From Cercophora sp. LCS_1 (lineage: Eukaryota > Ascomycota > Sordariomycetes > Sordariales > Lasiosphaeriaceae), in assembly GCA_036250225.1 (NCBI GenBank), contig JAPZLL010000017.1:620001-684000 (forward strand): a DNA stretch of 64,000 bases, in the 5' to 3' direction. The notes beneath the pieces were generated by a model. That model was not told the DNA's origin, ran no database searches, and saw only the letters and a list, made by a program, of their open reading frames with translations. Shown piece by piece: positions 34,526-45,200 of this stretch. A program made the position numbers and the translations under genes. Positions within the stretch are counted from its first letter, which is position 1. Each line of letters opens with the position of its first letter.

Positions 34526-36376
34526 GTGTACCAAGCGCTGAGAGCTGCCCGATATGCGCCCAAGATTGAGGCCATTCAGGGTCGACTCGACCGCATTGGC
34601 ACTCAGATGAACAACCATGTTCTCATCAAACGCCAGGAGCAGATTATCCGGACATTGGCGCGGCTGACTTCAGAGACGAGAGCCCTCGGGACAGCTCGAG
34701 CCCACGACATCGAGAATCTCACAGAACAATTCTCTGCGCTGTTCCAGAAGTTGGACAAGCCGACGGCCCGGAATGAAGATGCGGCGAGCCCGAACGAGGG
34801 TCTGCAGGGGCATTGGAACGAGCCGATGGAGCAATTTTGTCCCAAAGCAGAGAAAATCATCCAGTTCTCCCACGAGATTGACATTTTGAAGCTGCTGGCT
34901 TTTGACGGGATGGACGACCGCCACATTGCCATCCTTCCGGCCCATGAGCGAACACTGTCTTGGATATTCGCCGGTTCAGCGTCCCAGTCGTCAACAACGC
35001 CCCAAGTTGACTTTGTCAACTGGCTTAAGTCGGACGACCCCTTTTACTGGGTTTCGGGGAAGCCAGGCTCGGGGAAGTCCACGATGATGAAGTACATTTA
35101 CCACCACCCCAAACTCAGGGAGTTCCTGAGCGCCTGGGCAGGTACCAACCCGTTGGTGATTGCCAGTTTCTTCTTTTGGGATCTGGGAAAAGACGCACTC
35201 CGAAAGTCGCAGCTCGGGCTTCTTCGATGCATCTTGTACCAAATATTTCGGCGCCATCCTAATCTGATGCAACATGCCCTCGCCGACGATTCCGACGACA
35301 TTCAGCTGTCGGTTGAGTACTTGCTACAAGCGCTTCAATGCTTGCCTGCTGAATTCTCGACTTCTGATATCCGGTACTGCTTCCTCATCGACGGGCTGGA
35401 CGAATATCAAGGAAAGCCGGCAGACGTGATCCAGCTTATCGAGATTCTCAGGTCGCTCCCACACGTCAAGCTGATAGTATCGAGCCGACCGTGGAATGAT
35501 TTCGAAAAGGTCTTTGGGGAGCATGACGACAGGAAGATCTACATGGAGCGACTAACAAGGAGTGATATCGATAGTTATGTCTGGGACACGTTTGATCACG
35601 ATCCCTCATTCCGGGAGATGCAGGAAATTGACGGCGAAGAATGCCTGGCGCTGATCACCGAGATTGTCAACAGTGCCAACGGCGGTTTTCTCTGGGTGCG
35701 CCTCGTGGTTCAGTCTTTGCTTGAAGGGATCACAAACGCCGATAGGATGGTCGACCTTCAAAAACGGCTCCGCGCTCTGCCGACAGACCTCGAGGAGTTC
35801 TTCCGGCGCATCGTATTTACCGTGGATCCCTTTTACCGAGAACAAACGTCGAAGTTCTTCCAGGTTACAATCAAGGCATCCGCAACGCTACCGCTGATGC
35901 TGTACTGGTTCATCGATCAGGACGACACCCAGTACGCGATGAGACTTGCCGCCAAACCGTTCAGCATGCAGGCGACCAACGCCCGGCTCAAGCAGGTACG
36001 GAAAAGATTGAACGCCTGCTGCAAGGGACTTCTTGAGGTGCAGTTCTACGACACAGGCGATGTTACTAACAGCTCGCTTTCGTCAAGCGTCTTATTCAAC
36101 TGGAAGGTTGACTTCTTGCACAGGACTGCGAGGGACTTCCTTCTGACCGAAAGCATGCAAAAGCAACTGGATGAATGGACACCAAGTGAGTTCAGCGTTG
36201 ATGCTGCCATTTGCACTGCGATCCTTGCACAGGTCAAATCTGCTCCGCAGGAAGAGGAGTACCCCAGGCAAGACGGTCCCGTGGAGAGGCTAGTGCGCGT
36301 GCCCGAGCACCATGACGCCGCCCCTACCAGCGCACTTGGACATCCCAGCACAAGAGATTCGCCGTGCTTGGTCTGA
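34526..36376 (+). CDS. NACHT NLR (STAND), N-terminally incomplete
   Basis: A long open frame (616 codons from the first in-frame GTG at 34526; the frame opens after a stop near 34457). A coiled-coil-like segment (about 1-80) precedes YWVSGKPGSGKSTMMKY (Walker A), YCFLIDGLDEYQ (Walker B), LIVSSRPWNDF (sensor strand), NGGFLWVRLV and FLHRTARDFLL, the order seen in fungal NACHT proteins. The usual N-terminal effector and alpha-helical domain of about 150-200 residues is absent, and there is no upstream ATG in frame. Either a 5' exon was missed or the N-terminus was lost. Near 36300 a second frame (to 36521) reads AWSEIRKTLERH and LLQFWRQAR and may be the true C-terminus, through an intron or a frameshift. 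It is divergent to the broken HET gene, about 280 bp apart. Confidence 0.78.
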   Translation: MYQALRAARYAPKIEAIQGRLDRIGTQMNNHVLIKRQEQIIRTLARLTSETRALGTARAHDIENLTEQFSALFQKLDKPTARNEDAASPNEGLQGHWNEPMEQFCPKAEKIIQFSHEIDILKLLAFDGMDDRHIAILPAHERTLSWIFAGSASQSSTTPQVDFVNWLKSDDPFYWVSGKPGSGKSTMMKYIYHHPKLREFLSAWAGTNPLVIASFFFWDLGKDALRKSQLGLLRCILYQIFRRHPNLMQHALADDSDDIQLSVEYLLQALQCLPAEFSTSDIRYCFLIDGLDEYQGKPADVIQLIEILRSLPHVKLIVSSRPWNDFEKVFGEHDDRKIYMERLTRSDIDSYVWDTFDHDPSFREMQEIDGEECLALITEIVNSANGGFLWVRLVVQSLLEGITNADRMVDLQKRLRALPTDLEEFFRRIVFTVDPFYREQTSKFFQVTIKASATLPLMLYWFIDQDDTQYAMRLAAKPFSMQATNARLKQVRKRLNACCKGLLEVQFYDTGDVTNSSLSSSVLFNWKVDFLHRTARDFLLTESMQKQLDEWTPSEFSVDAAICTAILAQVKSAPQEEEYPRQDGPVERLVRVPEHHDAAPTSALGHPSTRDSPCLV

Positions 36377-36521
36377 GATCCGAAAGACGCTCGAACGACA
36401 CCGAGGCGTGTATGGCGCTCCCGTAGGGGCCAATCAGGGATCACCTCCACAACGGAGTGCCGACAAGAAGAGCAGTAGAGGTCTCAAAAAGCTGCTGCAA
36501 TTCTGGCGGCAGGCTCGGTGA

Positions 36522-36924
36522 CCCAGCCTGCAGGTTGTGTGCCAATGCGGCACCAGACTTGATTGGTGCCCTGCCGACACACAAGTATCGTGCCGCTGCA
36601 CTCCACAATGCCTTTCAACTGGCTGATGGGGTGCCTAGGAGTGCTATCTGCCCTCTCCGTCGACAAGAGCTCGGGAGCCTCTCGATAAGACCGCCAAGGC
36701 AGCCACAACTGCAGGTGGGGTGTTCCAGGCCAACGGCCCCCAATCAGTTCTCAAAAGAAGATCAGCGCTCCCCGCGGAGGTCAGGAAATTTCCTAGAGCG
36801 AAGAGTGCTTGAATGCCAGGCGGGGCTGCGATGTTTTGAGGGGGCGGCCACAACCCCGCTCTCAAAAGAAACCCTCTTCGACATCCGTCTCTCCCCCTAG
36901 CTTTCACGGCGCTTGGCAAACAAG
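36522..36924. other. spacer, upstream of DUF3176 gene
   Basis: No gene. It must hold the promoter of the following membrane protein. Confidence 0.4.
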
Positions 36925-39105
36925 ATGTCAACAGCTCAAACGGAACCACTGACGCGACAGGTGACGCGAGACAACATCGAGGCTCAACCCTCGACACCGA
37001 CCAGTATGCCTGTCGCCGATGTTGTGACTGCTGCTACGGATAACCCCAAGCAAGGGAAAGTCGGCCGAATTCAGACAGCCGTCTCGAGCTGCAGGTCATT
37101 ATTTCGCTCTTTTACCGGACGTCTCAAGCGTCTTTGGTCGTTTCTGAAGCTCTGGGGTCTCGAATTCGGTGGCATGGTCCTCGGCTTGGCCCTTCTCGCG
37201 TATATCGTCGGCCTTCTCACCAGTTTCAATGGTCGGGAGGCCTCTGAATGGACGCATCCCATAAACCTGAGCACCCTTGCTTCCATTCTTGTCACCATTA
37301 TCCGTCTTTGTTTGCTATACGCATTGTCAGTGATCATCAGCCAGCTCAAGTGGATGTGGTTTACTCGCGACTCGCGGCCCCTAATCGACCTCTCTGCGAT
37401 CGACGAAGCCAGCCGTGGTCCTCTGGGTTGCCTATTTCTGGTTCCGAATCTTATCAGAAGGATACACAAACCAGGTTGTCGGCTACTTGGCTCCGTCGCA
37501 ACCGTGGCTGCACTGGTTGTCATTGTCTCGTTCGGGTTGGATCCTTTCACCCAACAGGCCATCTCGAACAAGGCGTGCGACCGTGTCTCAACCGACCTTA
37601 TTTCCGCCATCCCGGTTGCTAGTTATGTGTACGGTGACTACTATCGCACCGGTGCTGGTCTGTTCGAGGTTTCCACGTCCATGAAGGCTGCCATGATTCG
37701 AGCTTTGACGGACCCAGAGAGTCGAGATTTCGAAGTCCGCTCCGTTTGCCCGACCAGAAACTGCGAATTTCCAGACTACGGCACCGGCATCACCCACGCA
37801 TCCATTGGTGTTTGTAGCAAGTGCACCGACAGGAAGCGAGACGTTCGTGGTCCAGACAAGGAACACGAGCGGAACATCACTCTGATTACCGACCCTCGCC
37901 TTGGCAATCGGAGCGATACTATCTGGATCGGTACAGAGGCGGAGAGCTTTCTCAGCACAACCTACACCAAGGCCCCGGATTCGCAGTTGCGGAACTCCTT
38001 CGGGCCTGTTCATGTGCTCGCAGTATCCCACGCACATTGCACAGTCAACTCTACCGGCGATGGACTTATATGCCCCAACTACAACGTCGCCAACTACATT
38101 CGAGAGGTTGGCGACTTTGCCGCTGTATCATGCGAGCTTTACCCATGTCTACGCGCCTACAACGGTGCTGTTCGCGATGGAGTCTTTGAGGAAAAGCTAG
38201 TCTCGACCACCGTCGCCATCAGCGATAACAATCAGTATGTCGCAACGTTTGGACCCAACTACACTGCCTTGCTCCAGCCGTGCGTTCCCAACCCGGATGG
38301 GATCTGGTACACAGAGGCAAACATATCCTCTGTCCCAAGGAGCCCAGATCAGTCGTGGGCACCGGTCCTGCTCCCGTCTGGCGCAAACGTCACGGCTCCA
38401 AATACTTGTCTGTACAAGTTGAGACCATACTACGCCGAAGCTATGAAAGCGTATTTCGAAGAACTCTTCAGGTCCAAAGCTTGCACGTACAACGGCCGCC
38501 AGGGCGCAGCCGTTCTGTGTCGCGACGCGTGGTGGCTAGCTCCGCTGTATCGAAACAAGTCGGCCACGGTGGAGACGTTGAGTGAGGCCATGGACAATCT
38601 CACGGTTGCCATCACAAACCAACTTCGGTTGACTGGTTTTGGACCAGACGAGACACCTTCTACAGATCCGTATACAGCATGGAGAGGGGCGGGGCACACG
38701 GTCAAGGGGAGTGTCGTCCGGGAAACAACGTGTATATCCTTTGACTGGCGGTGGTTGATCTTTCCGTGTGCCCTGGTTGTTATCACAATGGGCTTGCTGG
38801 TGTGGACAATGGTGACCAATCACAAAAGGGGCGTGCCGCTGTGGAAGAGAAGTGAGCTGCCACTGGTGCTCTATGGATTTAAAACGAAGGAAGATCCTGA
38901 GGTCGTCGGCTTGCGAATTGGGGAGATGGAAAAACGGTCCGAGAAGATGATTGCAAAGTGCGAGACAGGGAAGGATGGCGGGCCTATTGGATTGACGAGG
39001 GTTGATGATTTGCGAGATTGCTTGGATGGGAATGATCCTGACTCTGGTGAAGCGTTGCCGATGAATTCGTTGCTGGCGCGGGCCGAAGAAGGCAGGAGAG
39101 ATTAA
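36925..39105 (+). CDS. DUF3176 multi-pass membrane protein
   Basis: 726 aa from ATG at 36925 (MSTAQTEPLTRQ); intronless. A cytosolic N-terminus of about 70 residues comes first, then two transmembrane helices (GGMVLGLALLAYIVGLL and LASILVTIIRLCLLYALSVI). The diagnostic DUF3176 block LLGSVATVAALVVIVSFGLDPFTQQAI follows in segments. Next is a large Cys- and N-glycosylation-rich extracellular domain (about 210-600) and a last helix (FPCALVVITMGLLVW). A short acidic tail ends the protein. The family is ascomycete-specific with unknown function and is often expanded near HET loci. It is intact here. Confidence 0.9.
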   Translation: MSTAQTEPLTRQVTRDNIEAQPSTPTSMPVADVVTAATDNPKQGKVGRIQTAVSSCRSLFRSFTGRLKRLWSFLKLWGLEFGGMVLGLALLAYIVGLLTSFNGREASEWTHPINLSTLASILVTIIRLCLLYALSVIISQLKWMWFTRDSRPLIDLSAIDEASRGPLGCLFLVPNLIRRIHKPGCRLLGSVATVAALVVIVSFGLDPFTQQAISNKACDRVSTDLISAIPVASYVYGDYYRTGAGLFEVSTSMKAAMIRALTDPESRDFEVRSVCPTRNCEFPDYGTGITHASIGVCSKCTDRKRDVRGPDKEHERNITLITDPRLGNRSDTIWIGTEAESFLSTTYTKAPDSQLRNSFGPVHVLAVSHAHCTVNSTGDGLICPNYNVANYIREVGDFAAVSCELYPCLRAYNGAVRDGVFEEKLVSTTVAISDNNQYVATFGPNYTALLQPCVPNPDGIWYTEANISSVPRSPDQSWAPVLLPSGANVTAPNTCLYKLRPYYAEAMKAYFEELFRSKACTYNGRQGAAVLCRDAWWLAPLYRNKSATVETLSEAMDNLTVAITNQLRLTGFGPDETPSTDPYTAWRGAGHTVKGSVVRETTCISFDWRWLIFPCALVVITMGLLVWTMVTNHKRGVPLWKRSELPLVLYGFKTKEDPEVVGLRIGEMEKRSEKMIAKCETGKDGGPIGLTRVDDLRDCLDGNDPDSGEALPMNSLLARAEEGRRD

Positions 39106-39698
39106 GGGGCTTGTGGCATTGCCACCATCCCTCGGCTCCTCGACCCTGCGCTCTGCAAATTAGTCCTGCCAGGGTTGGATGATTGTCAAGATGTCTGGTC
39201 ATCCTTTCTCGGGCTTTTTTTTCCTTCCCCCGGAGCCCGCATGAATGTCTGCGCCTTAGAGTTTACTCACTACTATAGGGAAAGCGCCCACCGAGTCGGG
39301 CATAACCTGGTCAGGAGAGAGAAGCCTCGAGGGATACTAGGTCGAATCCTCTTTGTATGCCACCCACGGTTTTATGCAGGGGCACCCTCGAACTAATAAA
39401 AGTCTTGGCTTTTAGGCTCCAAAATTCCCAGTGTCGTAGGAAGGGTGATGCTAGTATCCTGCCGGTCACAATCATACGCCGCAAATGCCAATTATTTGGT
39501 GCAAACATCGGAAGACGGATAATCGTCTACCAAGGTCGCAAGTCCCTGCGTGAGTTCCCTACCACTGAACCCATGCAACCATGTACTTGCTCGCCCGGTC
39601 TACATGACAAGGCAAACTCGATGAAATGCAGGATTCAAAGCATATTACCTGCCCAATGCAGCGCCAGAGAAAGGTCAATGGCACGTGTTAAAACTCTG
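39106..39698. other. spacer
   Basis: No gene seen. It separates the DUF3176 gene from the small secreted protein and contains the distal promoter of the latter. Confidence 0.4.
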
Positions 39699-39708
39699 TA
39701 TATATAAA
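39699..39708 (+). promoter_or_regulatory. TATA box of the small secreted protein gene
   Basis: TATATATAAA lies 137 nt before the ATG at 39845, a normal distance for a strong fungal promoter with a short leader. The leader between them is CA-rich, as in highly expressed fungal genes. Confidence 0.5.
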
Positions 39709-39844
39709 CAACCACCATCCTCGATATTGCTGAGAGATGGCAATCCACAACACCTCACAGCATTCTCAACTCATTCTCACAACTATCAAGCAATCACTAA
39801 TTACACAACAATGCATTCCTGCCTCCCTCCGACAACGCCACAAA

Positions 39845-40036
39845 ATGTGTCCCTCAACACTTATCACTCTTCTCTCGGGCCTGACAACCGTTTCCGCCCT
39901 CCCACCGGTCTCGGCCTTTACTAATGCCGAGAACGCCCTCAACAATCGCCAGTTCATCAGGGGCGACTGCGCCGGTGTCCCGTGCACTTGCATCATTGAA
40001 CCGGGTATCTGCAACCCGAAGGGGGGGAAGCACTAG
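39845..40036 (+). CDS. small secreted cysteine-containing protein (63 aa)
   Basis: Starts at ATG 39845 (MCPSTLITLLSGLTTVSA), a compact signal peptide with cleavage likely after ALPPVSA. The mature peptide is about 40 residues: Asn/Ala-rich, then a C-terminal cluster DCAGVPCTCIIEPGIC with four Cys and a short basic tail (PKGGKH). An upstream in-frame extension exists, but only the start at 39845 gives a signal peptide at the N-terminus. I recognise no family. Size, secretion signal and Cys content fit an effector-like or antimicrobial-like secreted peptide; this is inference. The strong TATA box supports expression. Confidence 0.6.
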   Translation: MCPSTLITLLSGLTTVSALPPVSAFTNAENALNNRQFIRGDCAGVPCTCIIEPGICNPKGGKH

Positions 40037-40493
40037 TGTGCCTCGGGATTGGTCCTTTTTTGTCAGGAGAATGGTCAAGTTTGTCAGATTATCGGTCAGG
40101 ACTGCTAAATACCACCTATCCTGCACTCGGCCGATTTGGGATATCTTTTGTTCTTAGGTATGCAAGGACTGTGTTCGTGAGCTTCTGAGGCTGTGGGAAA
40201 TTGATGATGAGAGGGGGAAAAGGGGCTGCTTTCCTGTTGAGCCAGGCTGGGGTGTTCTGTATCTATGACTGTTTTTCATGCTACGTATACGATGCTTCGT
40301 TCGCTGGCTACGAATGATTTGGCTCATAGCTCGTGGCAGGGTCATCCAGCGACAAGCCAAAACTTCATGTATATTCCTATTCATGATTCGCTGCTAGTTA
40401 TCACTACCTCATGCAACCCTCCATACCTTTCCACTTAACAATCCACGCTGATGAGGCCTAAAGTCAACCGAACAAGTCCAACGCTCACTTTCC
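40037..40493. other. convergent 3' spacer
   Basis: 3' flanks of the small secreted protein (+) and the MYND gene (-). No feature supported. Confidence 0.4.
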
Positions 40494-41526
40494 TTAGTTC
40501 CACGGCAGATCCTTCAACTCCTCCTGCCGCCTAAGCGCCTCTCCGAAGACACGCTCAAAACTGTCGAGCATCTCCGCCAAGTCCCTCGTCGTCTGGTCCT
40601 TGTCAAAGAGATTAACCCGGTCACCAGCCAGTCCTTGCGGATCCGCGTTTCCGCACACAGACTGGAACCACTCGCGCTTTGCACGCTGCTTCCTGTCTGG
40701 CCGAGAAGTGCGGTACGCCGCCTTGAGCTTCCCCCAACCGCGGAAGCCACCGACGTCCTCGGCAACGTAATGTCCCGAGCCTCCAACACACTCAAAATTG
40801 ATAGTGGGAGGAGCGCGGCCCTTGACGGTGAGAAAATGCTCCCAGTTGTCACCAAAGTCGTAGGTGTAGACGATTTTCTTGTCTACAAGCCCGTCAATAT
40901 CACCTCAGCTGAAGGAAGGGAAGGAAACAGCGCGACTCACCCCGATAGCAGGTGTTTTCAAACACCTGCCACAGTTTGAGATTCTCGCTTTCCCTCTCCA
41001 CCGTCTGTGGATGCTTCCTCTTGCCCTCATGCATGTGATCGTCGCCAACGCAGCGGCCGCTCGACGCGGGATCGATGATGCGTAGTAGGTACTTTCTCGG
41101 CGACGAGGCAGGTTGTTCGCCGTTCTGCGTGATGGCCATTCTCTCCTGCACTATTCGTGTCAAGTCGTCGACACCATCGTCAGTGTCAGCGACATAGTCG
41201 GGGTTCGCTACGGTAAAGTCGAAGGAATGGGTCGCGGCCCATTTAAACGCGGTTTGCAGCGCGAGATGAAGGGCGTAAAAGGTGCGATGGGACGGGCAGG
41301 ACAGGGTGCGGACCACGGGCGGGTCGGTGATCTGATCGGGGTGGAGCTGGAACTCGATGATGTAGTTCGGGCGCAGGCAGATGGACTTGTGCGAGGGCCA
41401 GTCGGAGATCTGGCATTTGCGGGAGCAGTACGGCACTGTCTGGCAGCGACTGCATTTCGGAAGCTCCTCGGGGCCGGGAGCGGTTTTGCATGTAGGATTG
41501 GCGCACTTGGGAGTCGAGCTAGCCAT
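40494..41526 (-). CDS. MYND zinc finger protein with pRiA4b ORF3-like domain
   Basis: Exon 1 is 41526-40941 and exon 2 is 40903-40494. The N-terminus is a MYND finger: CANPTCKT, CSRCQTVPYCSRKCQ, DWPSHKSIC. Next come a strand-rich region (IIEFQLHPDQITDPPVVR) and FKWAATHSFDFTV. After the intron, IVYTYDFGDNWEHFLTV is the signature of the plasmid pRiA4b ORF-3-like domain found in bacterial mobile elements and some fungi. The join needs an unusually short intron of 37 nt (40904-40940, GTGAGT to GAG); it is the only join that keeps both exons in frame. About 331 aa. MYND fingers bind proline-rich partners; the role of the second domain in fungi is unknown. Confidence 0.8.
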
Positions 41527-42225
41527 CTTGCTGGTGATGAGTCTGACTGATGCTGCAAGTGGGTATGAAGAAGGCTGTCAAGCTAAAGTGGGAGCTCATG
41601 TGATGATTGGAAGAAGAGTGGCGATCCCACCGTGTTGTTGGCGGACGTAAATGATGTCGGGGCACCAGTTTCGCAAGATGTCGGGAAGCCGCTGCCCCCC
41701 GCCTCAATACCAGGGCAGGACCCGTGGCATGCAGTCGCGACCCGATGGCCATCTGGGACAGAAGGAGTACCCCCGCGCCAGGCATCAAGTGACATGCAGA
41801 GGTAAACCTGCAACCTTTATTACCACCAAAACTCTATCTAGCGGCCTTTTGGATCCCATTTCATTGATCGGCATGTCTTGGTTGCCGTTGCCTCGATCTC
41901 GCTGGCTGCATGGGACCTTCAGGAGTCTTTCACGTCTACAAGGGCGCCGCTCCCTGTTCTGCTTGGACAAATCGAAGCCACGCGCGAGGCATGAATGGAA
42001 AGCCATACCTTGTTGATTGGTCAAACGGCTTCACACGCAACCTAGAGTCAGTTCACAAAGGTCAAGTTTCCTCCCAGTCTTCTGACCTGTATCTAGGCAC
42101 CCAACCCCTCATTTCCAAAACGACCTGCCACGAAAAATGACGCATTCCAAAACACCATAGACAAGATGCTTCTGTCGACAGAACAGTCTCCACTCTAACC
42201 ACTGTATTCTTTTTTCAAGTTCGCA
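41527..42225. other. divergent promoter region, MYND / HET
   Basis: Short overlapping frames only. Should contain both promoters. Confidence 0.4.
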
Positions 42226-45200
42226 ATGTCGTCGGAACGCGAAGGTTCACCGCCACCTCCACCGCCCCGGAAGGGTCTAGGCCAGTATCGCTACACTCCA
42301 CTCCCAACCCCGACATCAGTCCGCCTTCTGAGGGTAGAGCCGCTGCTGAAGCTCGAACAATCCGAGGTCCGCTGCAGAATGGAGATTGTCGATCTCACCC
42401 AAGAGCCCGAGTTCATTGCTCTCTCATACACATGGGGAAACCCCGTCACTGTGTACGAAACATCGACCACTGATGTCATCAATAACATGACAACGGACAA
42501 CTTCGGGGACTTTGGCATAATTGCAATCCGCCCAAGACGAGACGGTCCCGAAGGAAAAGTCGGGATCGCCCTGGATGATGGCGACTTTGTCAACTATCTG
42601 GACGAAAGCCCCTGGATTCCACGTGAAAGAGTCCACTGGGACATCTCGCCCACGCGCCATATTGAATGCGATGGGATGACTCTGGATGTTGGCGAGAGCC
42701 TCTTCGGTATCCTTCGGTTCCTCAGCTTTACTAACACTCCGAAATCCTGGAGCGGAGACTCTACAGAGTCTGCAGAGGCTGAGCAGAGCAGAGAAGCATC
42801 CCTCCGCAAGCCGGTGTGGATAGACGCCATCTGCATCAATCAGAACGATCTCGAGGAACGCAAGGCCCAGGTAATGCTGATGGGTCAGATATATCGATCT
42901 GCCAAGGTCGTCATGGGGTGGCTGGGACCAAAAGACCGACTTGCCAAGCTCTTTGTCAGAGCGGCAGGGACCGTTTTTGACTTCCATCTCAAGAACTCTG
43001 CGCCCGTGGCAAGGCTGCGAGATGTAGCAGGGATGACTAACGGACTGTGGTTTTCTATCTTTGCCTGGTTTCAGCGTCTGTGGTTCCGCCGGGCCTGGGT
43101 AGCACAGGAGGCCGTTTTCGCCAAGGACTTGCACATATTTGTCGGGCCCGAAGGGGGTGGAGCATCGCTTCCGTGGATGTGGCTCGTTGAGATCGTCTCC
43201 TTTCTTCATAAGAGCGGTCTGCTGCAGGAGCTGAACACCCTGGGACAGGCACTCCTGACTGGCCAGCCGCTACAAGGTGATGTGAGAAGACTGTACCAAG
43301 ACGACCTCATCCTCGACATTCTTGGCAGCTGCCGGGCCAACGGCAGTGAAGCTTGTCCCCGACTTCAAACTCAACCGCCAGACGCATACTCGTTTATATT
43401 GGGCATCCAAGAGGTGCGAGAGCGGCTTAATATCGCTCCATCGAATCGACATCTGGCGTATGGATCCGATAATGAGCAGACGGTGGCCAGTAGACTCGCC
43501 TCGAAGGAGTTTCCAGGCGGCTCCAGCACCGTTTACAGGGCAAATCTCGTTCTCGAAGGGCCGGAGCTGGGTCAGTGGAACGACGAGATGTCGCAGAAAG
43601 AGAAGATGCTCGCCTTGGCCCGGTACAGAGCTATCCACCAGAAACATAACCTCATTTGTGCTTTGGTAAGCGAACAAGGCAAAGGATTCATCATGGAGCT
43701 ACCCAGAACACTCGAACTTCTCGAAGCACTTTCGGCGTTTCGCAGCTGCGGGTCGACAGACCCTCGGGACAAGGTGTACGCGTTTCTCGGCATCTCAACA
43801 AAGAATAGCGGTATCACCCCAGATTACACCATCCCCGTCGCCGACACATTCAAGAACGCCGCCGCTTCGATCATCACGTCTTGCGGGTCCCTTGAGATCC
43901 TATCTCATATCCAAGATCCGGCTGGTACGGGCACTGCTGGCTTACCTAGTTGGGTACCCGACTTTGCGTGTCCTCTGGGGAGGCCCCCTCTTACGGCTCA
44001 CTTTTCGACAGCCTTCAACGCCTCGGGCAGGAGGCGCGGTGCATCGCTTCAAATTGAGAACGACTCACGGCTCTGGGTGGAGGGATGCAAAGTTGGCGAT
44101 GTCGCACAGGTGTTTTCGTTTGATGATGACGGGGACGAAACATTGAGCATGCTGATATTCGGCCTGCAGATCCCAACGCTGTATCCATGTCGCAGCAATG
44201 GCTCATCCCTCACGGCCAGCCTTGAAGACTTTCCCGTGTTTCTCTCCCATACCCTAGCAGAAGTTATCGAGGAACTCAAGCCAATTTATCCAGACGCCAA
44301 ACTCTACATCGCCATTGGAGGGACCCCAGTTGAGGCCCCGCTGCGCGCATCGCATGGATCTGCAGCGGACACAGGAGAAGTTCCCTCGCCCCCCTCGCCT
44401 TCGGCATCTGAGATCCTCTGGCGAACCCTCATTGCTGATGGCTGGAAGAGCGAAGACCATGCCCAACCCGGCGGTACCATCCAAACACGGTCGAAATGGG
44501 GCCAAGCTTTTTCAGACTGGCTGTTATGTTCAATTCTCGATTCGTACCGCCTGATGATCCAGGTCCTCAACGTTATCTACCAGCGAAAAGCGTTCTCCCA
44601 GGACGACGTGCAAAACACAGCTGAGCTGATAAATGACGCAAAAAAACGGTTCATCGCAGCCCGAATTCGCCCAAAACTCGACGCCTGGCTAGACCTTAGT
44701 ATGGCCCCATGGGGCGGCCCTGTCTCCGATAAACTGAACCATGTTATGACGACGTCATCTAGCGTCGACGAAACCGATATATCAACATGGTTTACCGTGT
44801 ACGTCGAGGTAGTGAAGGAGTATTTCGAGGCGCTTGCCAGTCTTCCGGAACTAGAAGGTAGAATTTCGATGGATGAAGACCGAGTCAGCCTGGACCCAAA
44901 TCTTCCAGGAGCCCTTGAGTTGCTAGTTTACCAGCTTGAGCTACAGTCGCGGGACACCGATGCGGAGACCAGTGTCGACAAGGATGGAGAGACCTGGGTG
45001 AACTCAATGGGCGATACTAAGAATCTGTTTGACGAGACTACGCGGAGACGCATTACTGATTTTGATACACGGATGAGGGAGGTCACGGCTGGCCGGTGCA
45101 TGCTGCTTACGGAACAGGGGTTTGCGGGTCTAGGGCCCAAGTCAACGAGTCCTGACGGGGTAGATCAGGTTTGGTTGTTGCGAGGGGCAAGCGTGCCATT

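Noticed and set aside
39329..39350. GGTCGAATCCT resembling a tRNA T-loop
   Set aside because: No matching acceptor or anticodon stems nearby.
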